Shown here piece after piece: positions 51,401-59,800 of a DNA stretch of 64,000 nucleotides. Position 1 is the first letter of the stretch, and each line of letters begins with the position of its first letter. The position numbers and the translations under genes were made by a program. The stretch is taken from assembly GCF_910592395.1 (NCBI RefSeq), contig NC_088322.1, forward strand, positions 6,383,431 through 6,447,430, read 5' to 3'. The DNA is from Lineus longissimus (taxonomy: Eukaryota > Nemertea > Pilidiophora > Heteronemertea > Lineidae). Under the pieces are notes generated by a model. The model was not told the origin of the DNA. It saw only the letters and a program-made list of their open reading frames with translations, and did no database searches.

Positions 51401-52994
51401 TTTGGTACCCAATGTCTGTCATCCCTGCCAAGGTGAGATTGGGGTTAAGCTCCGAGATCTTTCATGAAATAAGGAAGGATTTAGGTATTTTGTATTTTAA
51501 TTGCCAGAGTAACGTAGGAACTTCCCCTTGCAGACATCTCTGTTTGCATGAGACCCTCTCTATTAGGGACTGTGATTTTGTTCTAGAACAGGTTGTTTCT
51601 ATACAATTTCCCCCCAGAACACCTGTCTAGTAAGGACAGCATTTGTCAGTACCAAAGTTGTCTTTGATAGAGAGGTTCTACTCTATTTTACTATACCAAA
51701 ATATATAAGCTCACCTTATATATTTTTGTGAAAACCAATATTTAGGCCAGAGACCTCTATCAAAACCTGTGTGCATTACGTGTACATTGTTGTGCATAAG
51801 TTTTGGTAAAAAAAGTACACATTGGACCAATCAATCTGCACAAAATTTTATATGTGTCAAGAAGAACCCTTTGCCAATAGCATAATAAAGTTTAAAAACA
51901 TTCCAATACCGATTGCCTGAGAAAAAGAGATTTCCGTGCACCATATCCATCAAAACGTCACTGGCGCATTGATATGGCCCTGTCAAAGTACAAGTTCTAA
52001 ACTGACCAGTGAGACCACATTTTCTTAAATATATTATCAAAAAGCATATTTCTGTGATGGCCTGACTCTGTAGATTAAGAATCAACCACAGATTGAGAAT
52101 TAATTCCACTTTGGTCCATCCCAGCCATGTATTTACCACAACTTGACATTTTGATAAGCTCTATGTGACTGTGCCACACTTCCGGTCGTGGATGAATACA
52201 GGTCTCTGCCCTTTATACATGTTTGGTTTGTTTTTCAGTTAAACCCTGGAGGAGTACCGCTAATGAAGGGATTCAAGGACCTCATTTTCTATGCCATTGA
52301 GAAGAAAGATGAAGATATCACGAAGAAGTTGTTGTTCCTGGGTGCTGATACTGAGAGGAAAGAAATGGTGAGTCCCACCATGCTGCGGGTGAACATCAAA
52401 GTATAAAACCATTTGAGGAACAGTCTTCAAAATTCGGGAAAGAGTTCATCAATTCCAATATAGGTTCTCTGATTACCTGTCCGAAATTCTATTTCTAGTA
52501 CAGTTTCCATCAGAGAATCGATGATGGGCCTATGGTTGATGACCATGAGATTACATAATCCCCGCCCCCTTTGCTGGTATACATTGCATACATGACCCCT
52601 CATACTGGTATCTATGGTAGATTCTATAAAACCATGCGGAAGTGGGGCCAACTGTCACTGAGGTATTGCAGTGTTGTGACAGAGATATAATGACCATTTT
52701 GTCTGAGCTTCAACGTCATTTTGACACACTACTATTATGATGTCTCGTAAAAATCCTATTTCTCACCTTTAGCGTTAACTCTTTCAGATTAGGGTAAAGA
52801 CAACTGACGAAAATGGAGACACACATCGCACCTATCGCCAGATGAATGCCGCAGAATATTGCGAACACCTGGGTTGGCTACGGATGTCCGAGTATTTAAG
52901 AACGCATCAATTCTCTGGCAAGGAAAAACTTCAAATGTTTAGTACGGTGTATTGGGTTGGGATTCCTAAGGAAGCTTCATCACAAACTATGTAA
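36459..52994 (+). CDS. Ankyrin-repeat protein, 705 aa, 18 exons, all introns phase 0
   Basis: Exons: 36459-36488, 36849-36938, 38002-38100, 38630-38728, 39963-40031, 41484-41657, 42901-42990, 44058-44180, 44778-44879, 45493-45603, 46547-46615, 46861-46950, 48564-48755, 49684-49788, 50478-50582, 51199-51432, 52239-52367, 52788-52994. Every exon is a multiple of three with clean GT-AG borders, giving 705 codons plus TAA. The start ATG has an in-frame TGA two codons upstream. Ankyrin-type motifs recur in three clusters (NTFLHLAS, NTPLHMSA; then GRTPLIYAVD; then GRTPLILAVM, YRTALHYGYG), with helical non-ankyrin stretches between. No signal peptide, membrane segment, death domain, SOCS box or kinase is visible, so it is probably a soluble scaffold. 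I cannot place it in a named family. The gene model is strong; the function is unknown. Confidence 0.88.
36849..36938 (+). CDS. Ankyrin gene exon 2
   Basis: The acceptor is ctatttcag and the donor is AAG|gtataa. It encodes VEELKQLLADGEDPLFKDK, the second helix and turn of a first ankyrin repeat. Confidence 0.85.
37293..37514 (+). mobile_element. MITE family A, copy 5
   Basis: Full length with TTAA at both ends, in intron 2 of the ankyrin gene. Confidence 0.88.
38002..38100 (+). CDS. Ankyrin gene exon 3, one 33-residue repeat
   Basis: It is exactly 99 nt, one ankyrin repeat: NTFLHLAS then IISILLTLGIDINTQNK. The acceptor is tctcttgcag and the donor is AAG|gtaaaa. Confidence 0.9.
38630..38728 (+). 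CDS. Ankyrin gene exon 4, one 33-residue repeat
   Basis: It is again 99 nt, beginning AGNTPLHMSAL and ending AGIDPFAKNR. The acceptor is tgttttccag and the donor is AGG|gtaaga. Confidence 0.9.
38904..39159. mobile_element. MITE family J (~256 bp)
   Basis: The ends CAGCACAGCTGACTCCAACT and AGTTGGCGCCAGGTGTGCTG are inverted over about 31 bp. The inside repeats gacgccag and caggtgtgct several times. It lies in ankyrin gene intron 4. Confidence 0.75.
39250..39727 (+). mobile_element. 3' end of a non-LTR retrotransposon (CR1/L2-like)
   Basis: Decayed reading frames give LQRVQNVAARVVSRTRRDH, IVQGSAPAYLS, RLWNQLPPDFHSS and FKRELKTWLFRKAFGE in this order. That is the standard C-terminal end of CR1/L2-type reverse transcriptase. 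A stop is followed by tgctatataaat and a (att)n tail. Frameshifts and a 5' truncation make it dead. Confidence 0.85.
39963..40031 (+). CDS. Ankyrin gene exon 5
   Basis: It encodes EGKTAMEIETQNKWW, a half repeat. The acceptor is tttctttccag and the donor is GAG|gtgggt. Confidence 0.85.
40128..40385. repeat. 23-bp minisatellite, ~11 copies, each with a CRE palindrome
   Basis: The unit is gacgtcaaaactcatgcaga plus gtt. Joined units create ttgacgtcaa, so most copies carry TGACGTCA, the consensus of CREB/ATF binding. It lies in ankyrin gene intron 5. Confidence 0.93.
40478..40560 (-). pseudogene. tRNA-like sequence (decayed tRNA or SINE head)
   Basis: The minus strand reads acagctcaattggtagagca, then tggttcgaatccc, as in a tRNA. 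The anticodon loop would be CCGGCAA (GGC, Ala) but lacks U33. The T stem and acceptor stem do not pair, so it is not a working tRNA. Confidence 0.6.
40725..41458. repeat. 69-bp tandem array, ~10 copies, each a perfect hairpin
   Basis: Each unit holds aagaagaggactatccata and its reverse complement around gattt, followed by tgtttatgttacaaacaaaa. The 69-bp period is a multiple of three and has no stop, giving a 277-aa repeat ORF that I regard as an artefact. The right end (ccataaaatttaccaacag, caatgcctt) matches the ends of the shorter element at 43075-43270. Confidence 0.92.
41484..41657 (+). CDS. Ankyrin gene exon 6
   Basis: It encodes PGVFACVDAHDIPKFEELI, then SGRTLRQYAAKKSYHDMVAI, a degenerate repeat. 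The acceptor is gaatgtttcag; the hairpin array ends only about 25 bp upstream. Confidence 0.87.
42300..42745. repeat. 41-bp minisatellite, ~11 copies
   Basis: The unit contains acggttggtgcatgtgaatt and ggtacctgtgacatccttga with high identity between copies. Minus-strand ORFs of 101-248 aa cross it and are by-products. Confidence 0.93.
42901..42990 (+). CDS. Ankyrin gene exon 7
   Basis: It encodes DCIYGVKEEKSEKVFKALKK and ends NFLNM|gtaagt. The acceptor is tctgactttcag. Confidence 0.83.
43075..43270. mobile_element. Short hairpin element, relative of the 69-bp array
   Basis: The ends ctgttagtaaattttatgga and tccataaaattgactaacag are inverted and enclose two units of the 69-bp hairpin. It lies in ankyrin gene intron 7 and is followed directly by a family A MITE. 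Confidence 0.8.
43267..43483 (+). mobile_element. MITE family A, copy 6
   Basis: Nearly full length in intron 7 of the ankyrin gene. Its left TTAA is the last four bases of a hairpin-type element ending at 43270. Confidence 0.87.
44058..44180 (+). CDS. Ankyrin gene exon 8
   Basis: It encodes GPEHVLQCAIDSNRLDYVTA then LCEAGADVNLW, an ankyrin repeat with the typical GADVN turn. The donor is AAG|gtaaga. Confidence 0.87.
44265..44735. repeat. ~31-bp minisatellite, ~15 diverged copies
   Basis: The landmarks gtatagtttaaagtcagttg and tgtaaagc recur with small length changes across ankyrin gene intron 8. Confidence 0.9.
44778..44879 (+). CDS. Ankyrin gene exon 9
   Basis: It encodes GPMYFEVIRKRPGLKTKI and ends IDVTAKDE|gtaaga. 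The acceptor is ttttgttccag. Confidence 0.84.
45493..45603 (+). CDS. Ankyrin gene exon 10
   Basis: It encodes RGRTPLIYAVDKASDEM then FLIEHGVNIAERDH, a good ankyrin repeat. The donor is CAC|gtaagt. Confidence 0.9.
45824..45960. mobile_element. MITE family E, copy 2
   Basis: The ends tacagtggagcctgtctt and ctctagaggttgtact, with inner acctctctattaaggac, match the family. Confidence 0.7.
45965..46265. repeat. Degenerate ATTAC-rich tandem repeat
   Basis: cattacattacaatcgctat and ttagatttcattacatta recur irregularly. It is in ankyrin gene intron 10. Confidence 0.85.
46547..46615 (+). CDS. Ankyrin gene exon 11
   Basis: It encodes TGASARDVAKLAGRKYAVEA, a half repeat with the same length (69 nt) as exon 5. 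The acceptor is ctctctcttgtag. Confidence 0.85.
46861..46950 (+). CDS. Ankyrin gene exon 12
   Basis: It encodes LIIKLIRKTDLDALWELAVS and ends FEYR|gtacgt. The acceptor is tctatttttcag. Confidence 0.84.
47050..47221. mobile_element. MITE family E, copy 3 (best copy)
   Basis: The terminal inverted repeats are TAGAACCTCTCTATTAAGGA and CTAAGGGAAGTTCTA. Inside, gtccttaatagagaggt recurs on both arms, so much of the element can fold on itself. Confidence 0.8.
47528..48377. mobile_element. MITE family L copy with an internal 61-bp minisatellite
   Basis: The ends TTTAAAGGCCTACGCCGTTT and ACGGTGTACCCCTTTAA are inverted and match the simple copy at 26744-26982. Between them a 61-bp unit (gatatacaaatactatgaat, aaatttcaacattgccgttg) is repeated about 11 times. 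It is in ankyrin gene intron 12. Confidence 0.85.
48564..48755 (+). CDS. Ankyrin gene exon 13
   Basis: It encodes YKDTLIYAAGNEDD, then FLLKENPHRDKLLRAKDR. The acceptor is ttttctttttcag and the donor is AGG|gtgggt. Confidence 0.86.
49684..49788 (+). CDS. Ankyrin gene exon 14
   Basis: It encodes GGRTPLILAVMSGSKKYTMF and ends with LINMGRDN, a full ankyrin repeat. The donor is AAT|gtgagt. Confidence 0.9.
49950..50440. repeat. Short palindromic repeats, tctatatagaat type
   Basis: Many copies of attctatatagatt- and agatttggtaaagacatt-like units in both directions, in ankyrin gene intron 14, with an (att)n run near 50385. Confidence 0.7.
50478..50582 (+). CDS. Ankyrin gene exon 15
   Basis: It encodes LYRTALHYGYGLGQSGLEIL and LLKNNGADETAEDV, an ankyrin repeat. 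Two other frames are open here but do not join neighbours. Confidence 0.87.
50629..50925. mobile_element. MITE family D (~297 bp), piggyBac-like TTAA ends
   Basis: The ends TTAACACTTTAGCACTCCA and TGGAGTGCTGAAGGGTTAA are inverted and begin and end in TTAA. TTAA plus CMCTTYA tips resemble non-autonomous piggyBac elements. It is in ankyrin gene intron 15. Confidence 0.75.
51199..51432 (+). CDS. Ankyrin gene exon 16, charged helical region
   Basis: At 234 nt it is the largest exon of this gene. It encodes a K/E/D-rich stretch (FIKEEREKEYGLKMEMYCLK) and ends WYPMSVIPAK|gtgaga; it is not ankyrin-like. Confidence 0.87.
51550..51681. mobile_element. MITE family E, copy 4
   Basis: agaccctctctattagggac on the left and gatagagaggttctac on the right flank a shortened middle. 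Confidence 0.65.
52239..52367 (+). CDS. Ankyrin gene exon 17
   Basis: It encodes GFKDLIFYAIEKKDEDITKK and LLFLGADTERKEM, a divergent repeat with the GAD turn. The donor is ATG|gtgagt. Confidence 0.87.
52788..52994 (+). CDS. Ankyrin gene exon 18, C-terminus and stop
   Basis: The acceptor is ctctttcag and the stop TAA is at 52992-52994. It encodes YRQMNAAEYCEHLGWLRM, then a C-terminal tail ending SSQTM. Confidence 0.87.
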   Translation: MRVKTTDENGDTHRTYRQMNAAEYCEHLGWLRMSEYLRTHQFSGKEKLQMFSTVYWVGIPKEASSQTM

Positions 52995-53228
52995 TTCTTG
53001 TAAAAGCCAAAGGATGTGCGATATTGGAATGCTATCCTGTTCAGAACTCTTTCAAGATGTGGACATTTTGTCGGGATCGGACGAGGATCTTTGCCTTACT
53101 ATTAGACATGCGTTGAATGTTAATGCTCATGTGTTGTAGTTGTACGCAGGTAAAGATTCCATCATGGAATCTATCAAAGGAATTCTGTAACTGAGAATTT
53201 CCATCATAGAATATATGCAATGTATATA

Positions 53229-53420
53229 TGTGACCCACCACAGCAAAATGAGTCGCATGTCGCTTCGGGCTTGACAGGTTGAGACGGACTGGTTGTTCAT
53301 TTCACTATTGTCTGCCTGTTGTGAAGTCTTGAGTGTATCAATTTCTTCTATTATGTCCTGGTGTCATTTTAGGCTCATCTTCTGTGAGACATGCCACCCA
53401 TTTTGCCGTGGTGGGTCACA
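53229..53420. mobile_element. MITE family F (192 bp)
   Basis: The ends TGTGACCCACCACAGCAAAA and TTTTGCCGTGGTGGGTCACA are inverted over ~25 bp. TATA lies on both flanks. Confidence 0.85.
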
Positions 53421-53424
53421 TATA

Positions 53425-53748
53425 CACTAAAACCTCGAATACAAGGAATGAGACTCTGCCCCCAATCATTGCAATGGTTTTGAATGGGGATGGGCGAATA
53501 AGTCGGGTATTATTCTTTCATCAATGGCATGGGTAAATGGAGTCACATGTGTTATAATCACGCTCTGATCTTGGCTGACATTGACAGTGAAACGAAATCA
53601 ACATCACTGGTTATAGTAGGCCTATTTCTTCTAATAAAAGATACCCTATTGTGTCATTTCTTTAGAGTTGATATTGAGGTTTTAGAATCCCTCCTCCATT
53701 GTAATGAATGGGGGCGAAGTCTCATTCCTTGTATTCTAGATTTTAGAG
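53425..53748. mobile_element. MITE family G (324 bp)
   Basis: The inverted ends are about 54 bp (CACTAAAACCTCGAATACAA / TTGTATTCTAGATTTTAGAG). TATA flanks both sides (53421-53424 and 53749-53752), so it sits next to family F with one shared TATA. Confidence 0.85.
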
Positions 53749-53769
53749 TATATATCTATAATGCATTTG

Positions 53770-53985
53770 AGCCAGTGTAATTTCAATAATGGAATCCGTA
53801 ATGATGCTATAACATTATTGGAACTATAATAGAACACCGATATAAAATCCATTATAGCATTCCCATTATAGAAATCCCATTATAGAAATCCCATTATAGA
53901 ATTCCCATTATAGAATCTACAACAAGCTATATGCTATTAAACATGGTTAGTGATAATCGCATAGATCTGTCATAGAATCCATTAT
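53770..53985. repeat. Short tandem repeat, cccattatagaaat type
   Basis: About six 15-17-bp units of cccattatagaaat, with related tccattatag copies around it. Confidence 0.8.
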
Positions 53986-54118
53986 AGAAATGTTTGCCTG
54001 TGTAGGCCAACTCAAGTATAAATGGTGCAGACTATAACATGTTCTTCTTTGTTTGTTCGGAGGCGGGTCTTCTCCTTTCCCTTTTATATACAATGTATAA
54101 GCAGCTGGTTGACTGTGA

Positions 54119-54356
54119 TATTTGTGTGTTGTTAAAAATTGATAATTTTTGCTCATTAGAACAATGCACTGAACATTTGCTCCATCCTGACAATATCTAT
54201 TTGTGTGTTGTTAAAAATTGATAATTTTTGCTCATTAGAACAATGCACTCAACATTTGCTCCATCCTGACAATATCTATTTGTGTGTTGTTAAAAATTGA
54301 TAATTTTTGCTCATTAGAACAATGCACTCAACATTTGCTCCATCCTGACAATATCG
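54119..54356. repeat. 79-bp tandem repeat, 3 copies
   Basis: tttgtgtgttgttaaaaatt starts at 54121, 54200 and 54279; the copies are almost identical. Confidence 0.93.
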
Positions 54357-54731
54357 GGCCATTTCGCTCAATGCATACTTACTCCCTCAATGGAAACATG
54401 CGTAAGGAGGAGTCGTGTTGTAGGCCCTGTTTGCAAGAGGATGCATTTGCTCCTCTTGATGTGTTCTTTTATGTAGTATGTTATAGCTCAGAGAATAAAG
54501 CACATAGAATCCTTTCTTTTTAACTTCTATACCAGTGTTATCTTTTTGGAGTGTGTCCGTTTTTTGGTGTTTTACCTCAACCATTATTGTTTTGCACATG
54601 TTTCCCTCTATTGATAAGTCATGGTCTTTCTAGCTGTCTATTGAATGGAAACACTGAAATATGGGGAACAGCCACAGCGGTAAAAATGCGATTACCTATT
54701 AGAGAAAGCTGCGGGCGGGGCCGGAAAACAC

Positions 54732-55055
54732 GTTTTAACCACTTCGACAGGTCCCAGGGTTAACTATCGGAGAAATCGGGGCGGGCGGGGATGGGAAACG
54801 CATTTCATTTCACTTGGCCTTATACCCGTCTATCGTAATCCATTACTAGCTCCAGGCTGTCCCTATAACAAATACAGATCGATGTCTAAGCTAACCACTT
54901 CGAGAGAGGTCCACGGCTTAGCTATTACAGAAATTGGGGCGGGTGGGGATGGGAAACACTTTTTCATTTTACCCGGCCTTATACTGGTCTATCAGAATCC
55001 ATTACTAGCACAAAGCTGTCCTTGCAACATCAAAGATCGATGTCACGGCTAACCA
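54732..55055. repeat. Two tandem copies of a ~165-bp segment
   Basis: ggggcgggcggggatgggaa, then gtctatcgtaatccattact and agatcgatgtc, recur in order in 54732-54900 and 54901-55055. Confidence 0.85.
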
Positions 55056-55164
55056 CTTCATAATATAGCTTATTGACTGAGGTTATCAAGCAGCCAATGA
55101 GAAAAACGGCCTATGGCAAGTGTCCTCAACTTTATATTATGGAATGGCCACATTGACGAAGGAA

Positions 55165-55510
55165 CCGCTGTCTGTCTCTTTAGTATCAGACAAGACATTC
55201 ACAGACGTTCAAATGCATGTTCTTGACAGAAAGAGACAAAAATATTCCCATGACATTATCATTTTGTGTTGTATAACATCCCACACCACTAAGGGCTGAT
55301 GGGGTAAATATCCAGCCTGGTTGTGACTGTCTTGTCTCTCCCTCCGTGTTGACTAGACAATGGATGTTCCATACCCGATTGGTCTAGTTGTGACTGTCTC
55401 AAATGACCTGGTCGCAATTGCCTCACCTCTGCCACCAATGATGGTGCCAGCTCGATTCGTTCTGGTTGTGACCGTCTCCTGAGTTGGCCAAGGTTGTCCC
55501 ACAGAGGCAA
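55165..55510. repeat. ~330-bp segmental repeat, copy 1
   Basis: It begins ctgtctctttagtatcagac, runs through cagcctggttgtgactgtct and ends ggccaaggttgtcccacaga. The last 20 bp equal the start of the 43-bp unit. Confidence 0.88.
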
Positions 55511-55629
55511 CCTACACAAGTAAGGCTTGTATTGGGTATGTATTCTGTATTTCTGTGATTGTATTGTCTTTCTCACCATGATGACAAAAACAATGTAGGT
55601 GTTAGGCCAAATTCGAATGTTTTTCTTTC

Positions 55630-55960
55630 TCTTCTGTGTCAGACGAGACATTCACAGACGTTCAAATGCATGTTCTTGAGAGAAAGAGACAAAAATATTC
55701 CCATAACATTATCATTTTGTGTTGTATAGCATCCCACATCACTAACGGCTGATGGGGGTACATATCCAGCCTGGTTGTGACTGTCTTGTCTCTCCCTCCG
55801 TGTTGACGAGACAATGGATGTTCCATACCCTATTGGTCTAGTTGTGACTGTCTCAAATGACCTGGTCGCGATTGCCTGCACCTCTGCCACAAATGACGGT
55901 GCTAGCTCGATTCGTTCTAGTTGTGACCGTCTTTTGTGACGGGTAAGGTTGTCCCACGAG
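55630..55960. repeat. ~330-bp segmental repeat, copy 2
   Basis: Same order of motifs as copy 1, ending in a diverged ggtaaggttgtcccac. It is followed by two or three imperfect 43-bp units (55942-56045). Confidence 0.88.
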
Positions 55961-56534
55961 AAAGGGTATTACTCTTGATATGGCCTAGGTTGTCCCACAG
56001 GAGACAGGGTATTATTCTTGTTCTTGCCTAGGTTGTCCCACAGAGGCTGCTTATACGTTCTTTCCCCTTGCTATTAGTAACAACAATTGGTTACCATCAC
56101 TATAATAATCTATTCCTATGACATTGAATCTTCTGTGTTCCTCCTTTCATCCCTCCAAAGTAAGGGTTGTATTTGGTTTGCATTCTGTATTTCTGTTACT
56201 GTATTGTTTTCCTCACCATGAAGACAAAACAACGTAATTGTCAGGTCAAATTCATATTGGTTGTGACTGTCAAAACTCACTCACCACGGTTTCAAGAAGG
56301 TGGAGGTAACAAGTCCGTGCGACTGCCTCATCTCACTCACTAAATTGGCAAGACGATGGATTTGCAAGGCCGAATTCATCCTTGTTTGGCTGTCTCATCT
56401 CTATCATTGTGTATGCAAGGCAGTGGAGGTCTCTCTCCCAATTCGGCGCGGGTAGGACTATCCTATTACTCTCCAAGAAATAATATTGTTGAGTTGTACC
56501 CCATTCTTACCCATGTAAGGACAGGTATCGGAAG

Positions 56535-56880
56535 TATTTCTGTCTCTTTAGTATCGGACGAGACATTTACAGACGTCAAAGGCTTGTTCTTGAGAGAAAG
56601 AGACAAAAATATTCCCATAACATTATCATTTTGTGTTGTATAGCATCCCCACCAGTAAGGGCTGATGGGGTGAATATCCAGCCTGGTTGTGACTGTCTTG
56701 TCTCTCCCTCCGTGTTGACTAGACAATGGATGTTCCATACCCGATTGGGTCTTGTTGCGACTGTCTCAACTTTGATCCGGTCGCGATTGCCTCACCTCTA
56801 CCACCAATGACGGTGCCAGCTCGATTCATTCTGGTTGTGACCGTCTCTTGAGATGGCCAAGGTTGTCCCACAGGAGACAG
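56535..56880. repeat. ~330-bp segmental repeat, copy 3
   Basis: Same motifs as copies 1 and 2. Its right end runs without a break into the large 43-bp array. Confidence 0.88.
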
Positions 56881-59800
56881 GGTATTATTACTCTTAATAT
56901 GGCAAAGGTTGTCCCACAGGAGACAGGGTATTACTCTTGATATGGCCAAGGTTGTCCTACAGGAGACAGGGTATTATTCTTGTTATGGCCAAGGTTGTCC
57001 CACAGGAGACAGGGTATTACTCTTGATATGGCCAAGGCTGTTCCACAGGAGACAGGGTATTACTCTTGATATGGCCAAGGTTGTTCCACAGGAGACAGGG
57101 TATTACTCTTGATATGGCCAAGGTTGTTCCACAGGAGACAGGGTATTACTCTTGATATGGCCAAGGTTGTTCCACAAGAGACAGGGTATTACTCTTGATA
57201 TGGCCAAGGTTGTTCCACAGGAGACAGGGTATTATTCTTGATATGGCCAAGGTTGTTCCACAGACAGGGTATTACTCTTGATATGGCCAAGGTTGTCCCA
57301 CAGGAGACAGGGTATTATTCCTGATATGGCCAAGGCTGTCCCACAGGAGACAGGGTATTATTCCTGATATGGCCAAGGTTGTCTCACAGGAGACAGGGTA
57401 TTATTTTTGATATGGCCAAGGTTGTCCCACAGGAGACAGGGTATTATTCCTGATATGGCCAAGGTTGTCTCACAGGAGACAGGGTATTATTCTTGTTATG
57501 GCCAAGGTTGTCCCACAGGAGACAGGGTATTATTTTTGATATGGCCAAGGTTGTCCCACAGGAGACAGGGTATTACTCTTGATATGGCCAAGGTTGTCCC
57601 ACAGGAGACAGGGTATTATTGTTGATATGGCCAAGGTTGTCCCACAGGAGACAGGGTATTACTCTTGATACGGCCAAGGTTGTCTCACAGGAGACAGGGT
57701 ATTATTTTTGATATGGCCAAGGTTGTCCCACAGGAGACAGGGTATTATTCCTGATATGGCCAAGGTTGTCTCACAGGAGACAGGGTATTATTCTTGTTAT
57801 ACCCAAGGTTGTCCCACAGGAGACAGGGTATTATTTTTGATATGGCCAAGGTTGTCCCACAGGAGACAGGGTATTATTGTTGATATGGCCAAGGTTGTCC
57901 CACAGGAGACAGGGTATTATTCCTGATATGGCCAAGGTTGTCTCACAGGAGACAGGGTATTATTTTTGATATGGCCAAGGTTGTCCCACAGGAGACAGGG
58001 TATTATTCTTGATATGGCCAAGGTTGTCCCACAGGAGACAGGGTGTTATTCTTGATATGGCCAAGGTTGTCCCACAGGAGACAGGGTATTATTGTTGATA
58101 TGGCCAAGGTTGTCCCACAGGAGACAGGGTATTATTCTTGATATGGCCAAGGTTGTTCCACAGGAGACAGGGTATTACTCTTGATACGGCCTGGGTTGTC
58201 CCACAGGAGACAGGGTATGACTCTTGATATGGCCTAGGTTGTCCCACAGGAGACAGGGTATTACTCTTGATATGGCCAAGGTTGTCCCACAGGAGAGAGG
58301 ATATTATTCTTGATCTGGCCATGGTTGTTCCACAGGAGACAGGGTATTACTCTTGATATGGCCAAGGTTGTTCCACAGGAGAGAGGATATTATTCTTGAT
58401 CTGGCCATGGTTGTTCCACAGGAGACAGGGTATTACTCTTGATATGGCCAAGGTTGTTCCACAGGAGACAGGATATTATTCTTGATATGGCCATGGTTGT
58501 CCCACAGGAGACAGGGTATTACTCTTGATATGGCCTGGGTTGTCCCACAGGAGACAGAGTATTACTCTTGATATGGCCAAGGTTGTTCCACAGGAGACAG
58601 GGTATTACTCTTGATATGGCCAAGGTTGTTCCACAGGAGACAGGGTATTATTCTTGATATGGCCAAGGTTGTTCCACAGGAGACAGGATATTACTCTTGA
58701 TATGGCCAAGGTTGTTCCACAGGAGACAGGGTATTATTCTTGATATGGCCAAGGTTGTCCCACAGGAGACAGGGTATTACTCTTGATATGGCCAAGGTTG
58801 TCCCACAGGAGACATGTTATTATTCTTGATATGGCCAAGGTTGTCTCACAGGAGACAGGGTATTATTCTTGATATGGCCAAGGTTGTCCCACAGGAGACA
58901 TGTTATTATTCTTGATATGGCCAAGGTTGTTCCACAGGAGACAGGGTATTATTCTTGATATGGCCAAGGTTGTCCCACAAGAGACAGAGTATTACTCTTG
59001 ATATGGCCTGGGTTGTTCCACAGGAGACAGGGTATGACTCTTGATATGGCCTAGGTTGTCCCACATGAGACAGGGTATTACTCTTGATATGGCCAAGGTT
59101 GTTCCACAGGAGACAGGGTATTACTCTTGATATGGCCAAGGTTGTCCCACAGGAGACAGGGTATTATTCTTGATATGGCCAAGGTTGTTCCACAGGAGAC
59201 AGGGTATTATTCTTGATATGGCCAAGGTTGTCCCACAAGAGACAGAGTATTACTCTTGATATGGCCTGGGTTGTTCCACAGGAGACAGGGTATGACTCTT
59301 GATATGGCCTAGGTTGTCCCACATGAGACAGGGTATTACTCTTGATATGGCCAAGGTTGTTCCACAGGAGACAGGGTATTACTCTTGATATGGCCAAGGT
59401 TGTTCCACAGGAGATAGGGTATTACTCTTGATATGGCCAAGGCTGTTCCACAGGAGACAGGGTATTACTCTTGATATGGCCAAGGTTGTTCCACAGGAGA
59501 CAGGGTATTACTCTTGATATGGCCAAGGTTGTTCCACAGGAGACAGGGTATTATTTTTGATATGGCCAAGGTTGTCCCACAGGAGACGGGGTATTATTGT
59601 TGATATGGCCAAGGTTGTCCCACAGGAGACAGGGTATTATTCTTGATATGGCCAAGGTTGTCCCACAGGAGACAGGGTGTTATTCTTGATATGGCCAAGG
59701 TTGTCCCACAGGAGACAGGGTATTATTGTTGATATGGCCAAGGTTGTCCCACAGGAGACAGGGTATTATTCTTGATATGGCCAAGGCTGTTCCACAGGAG

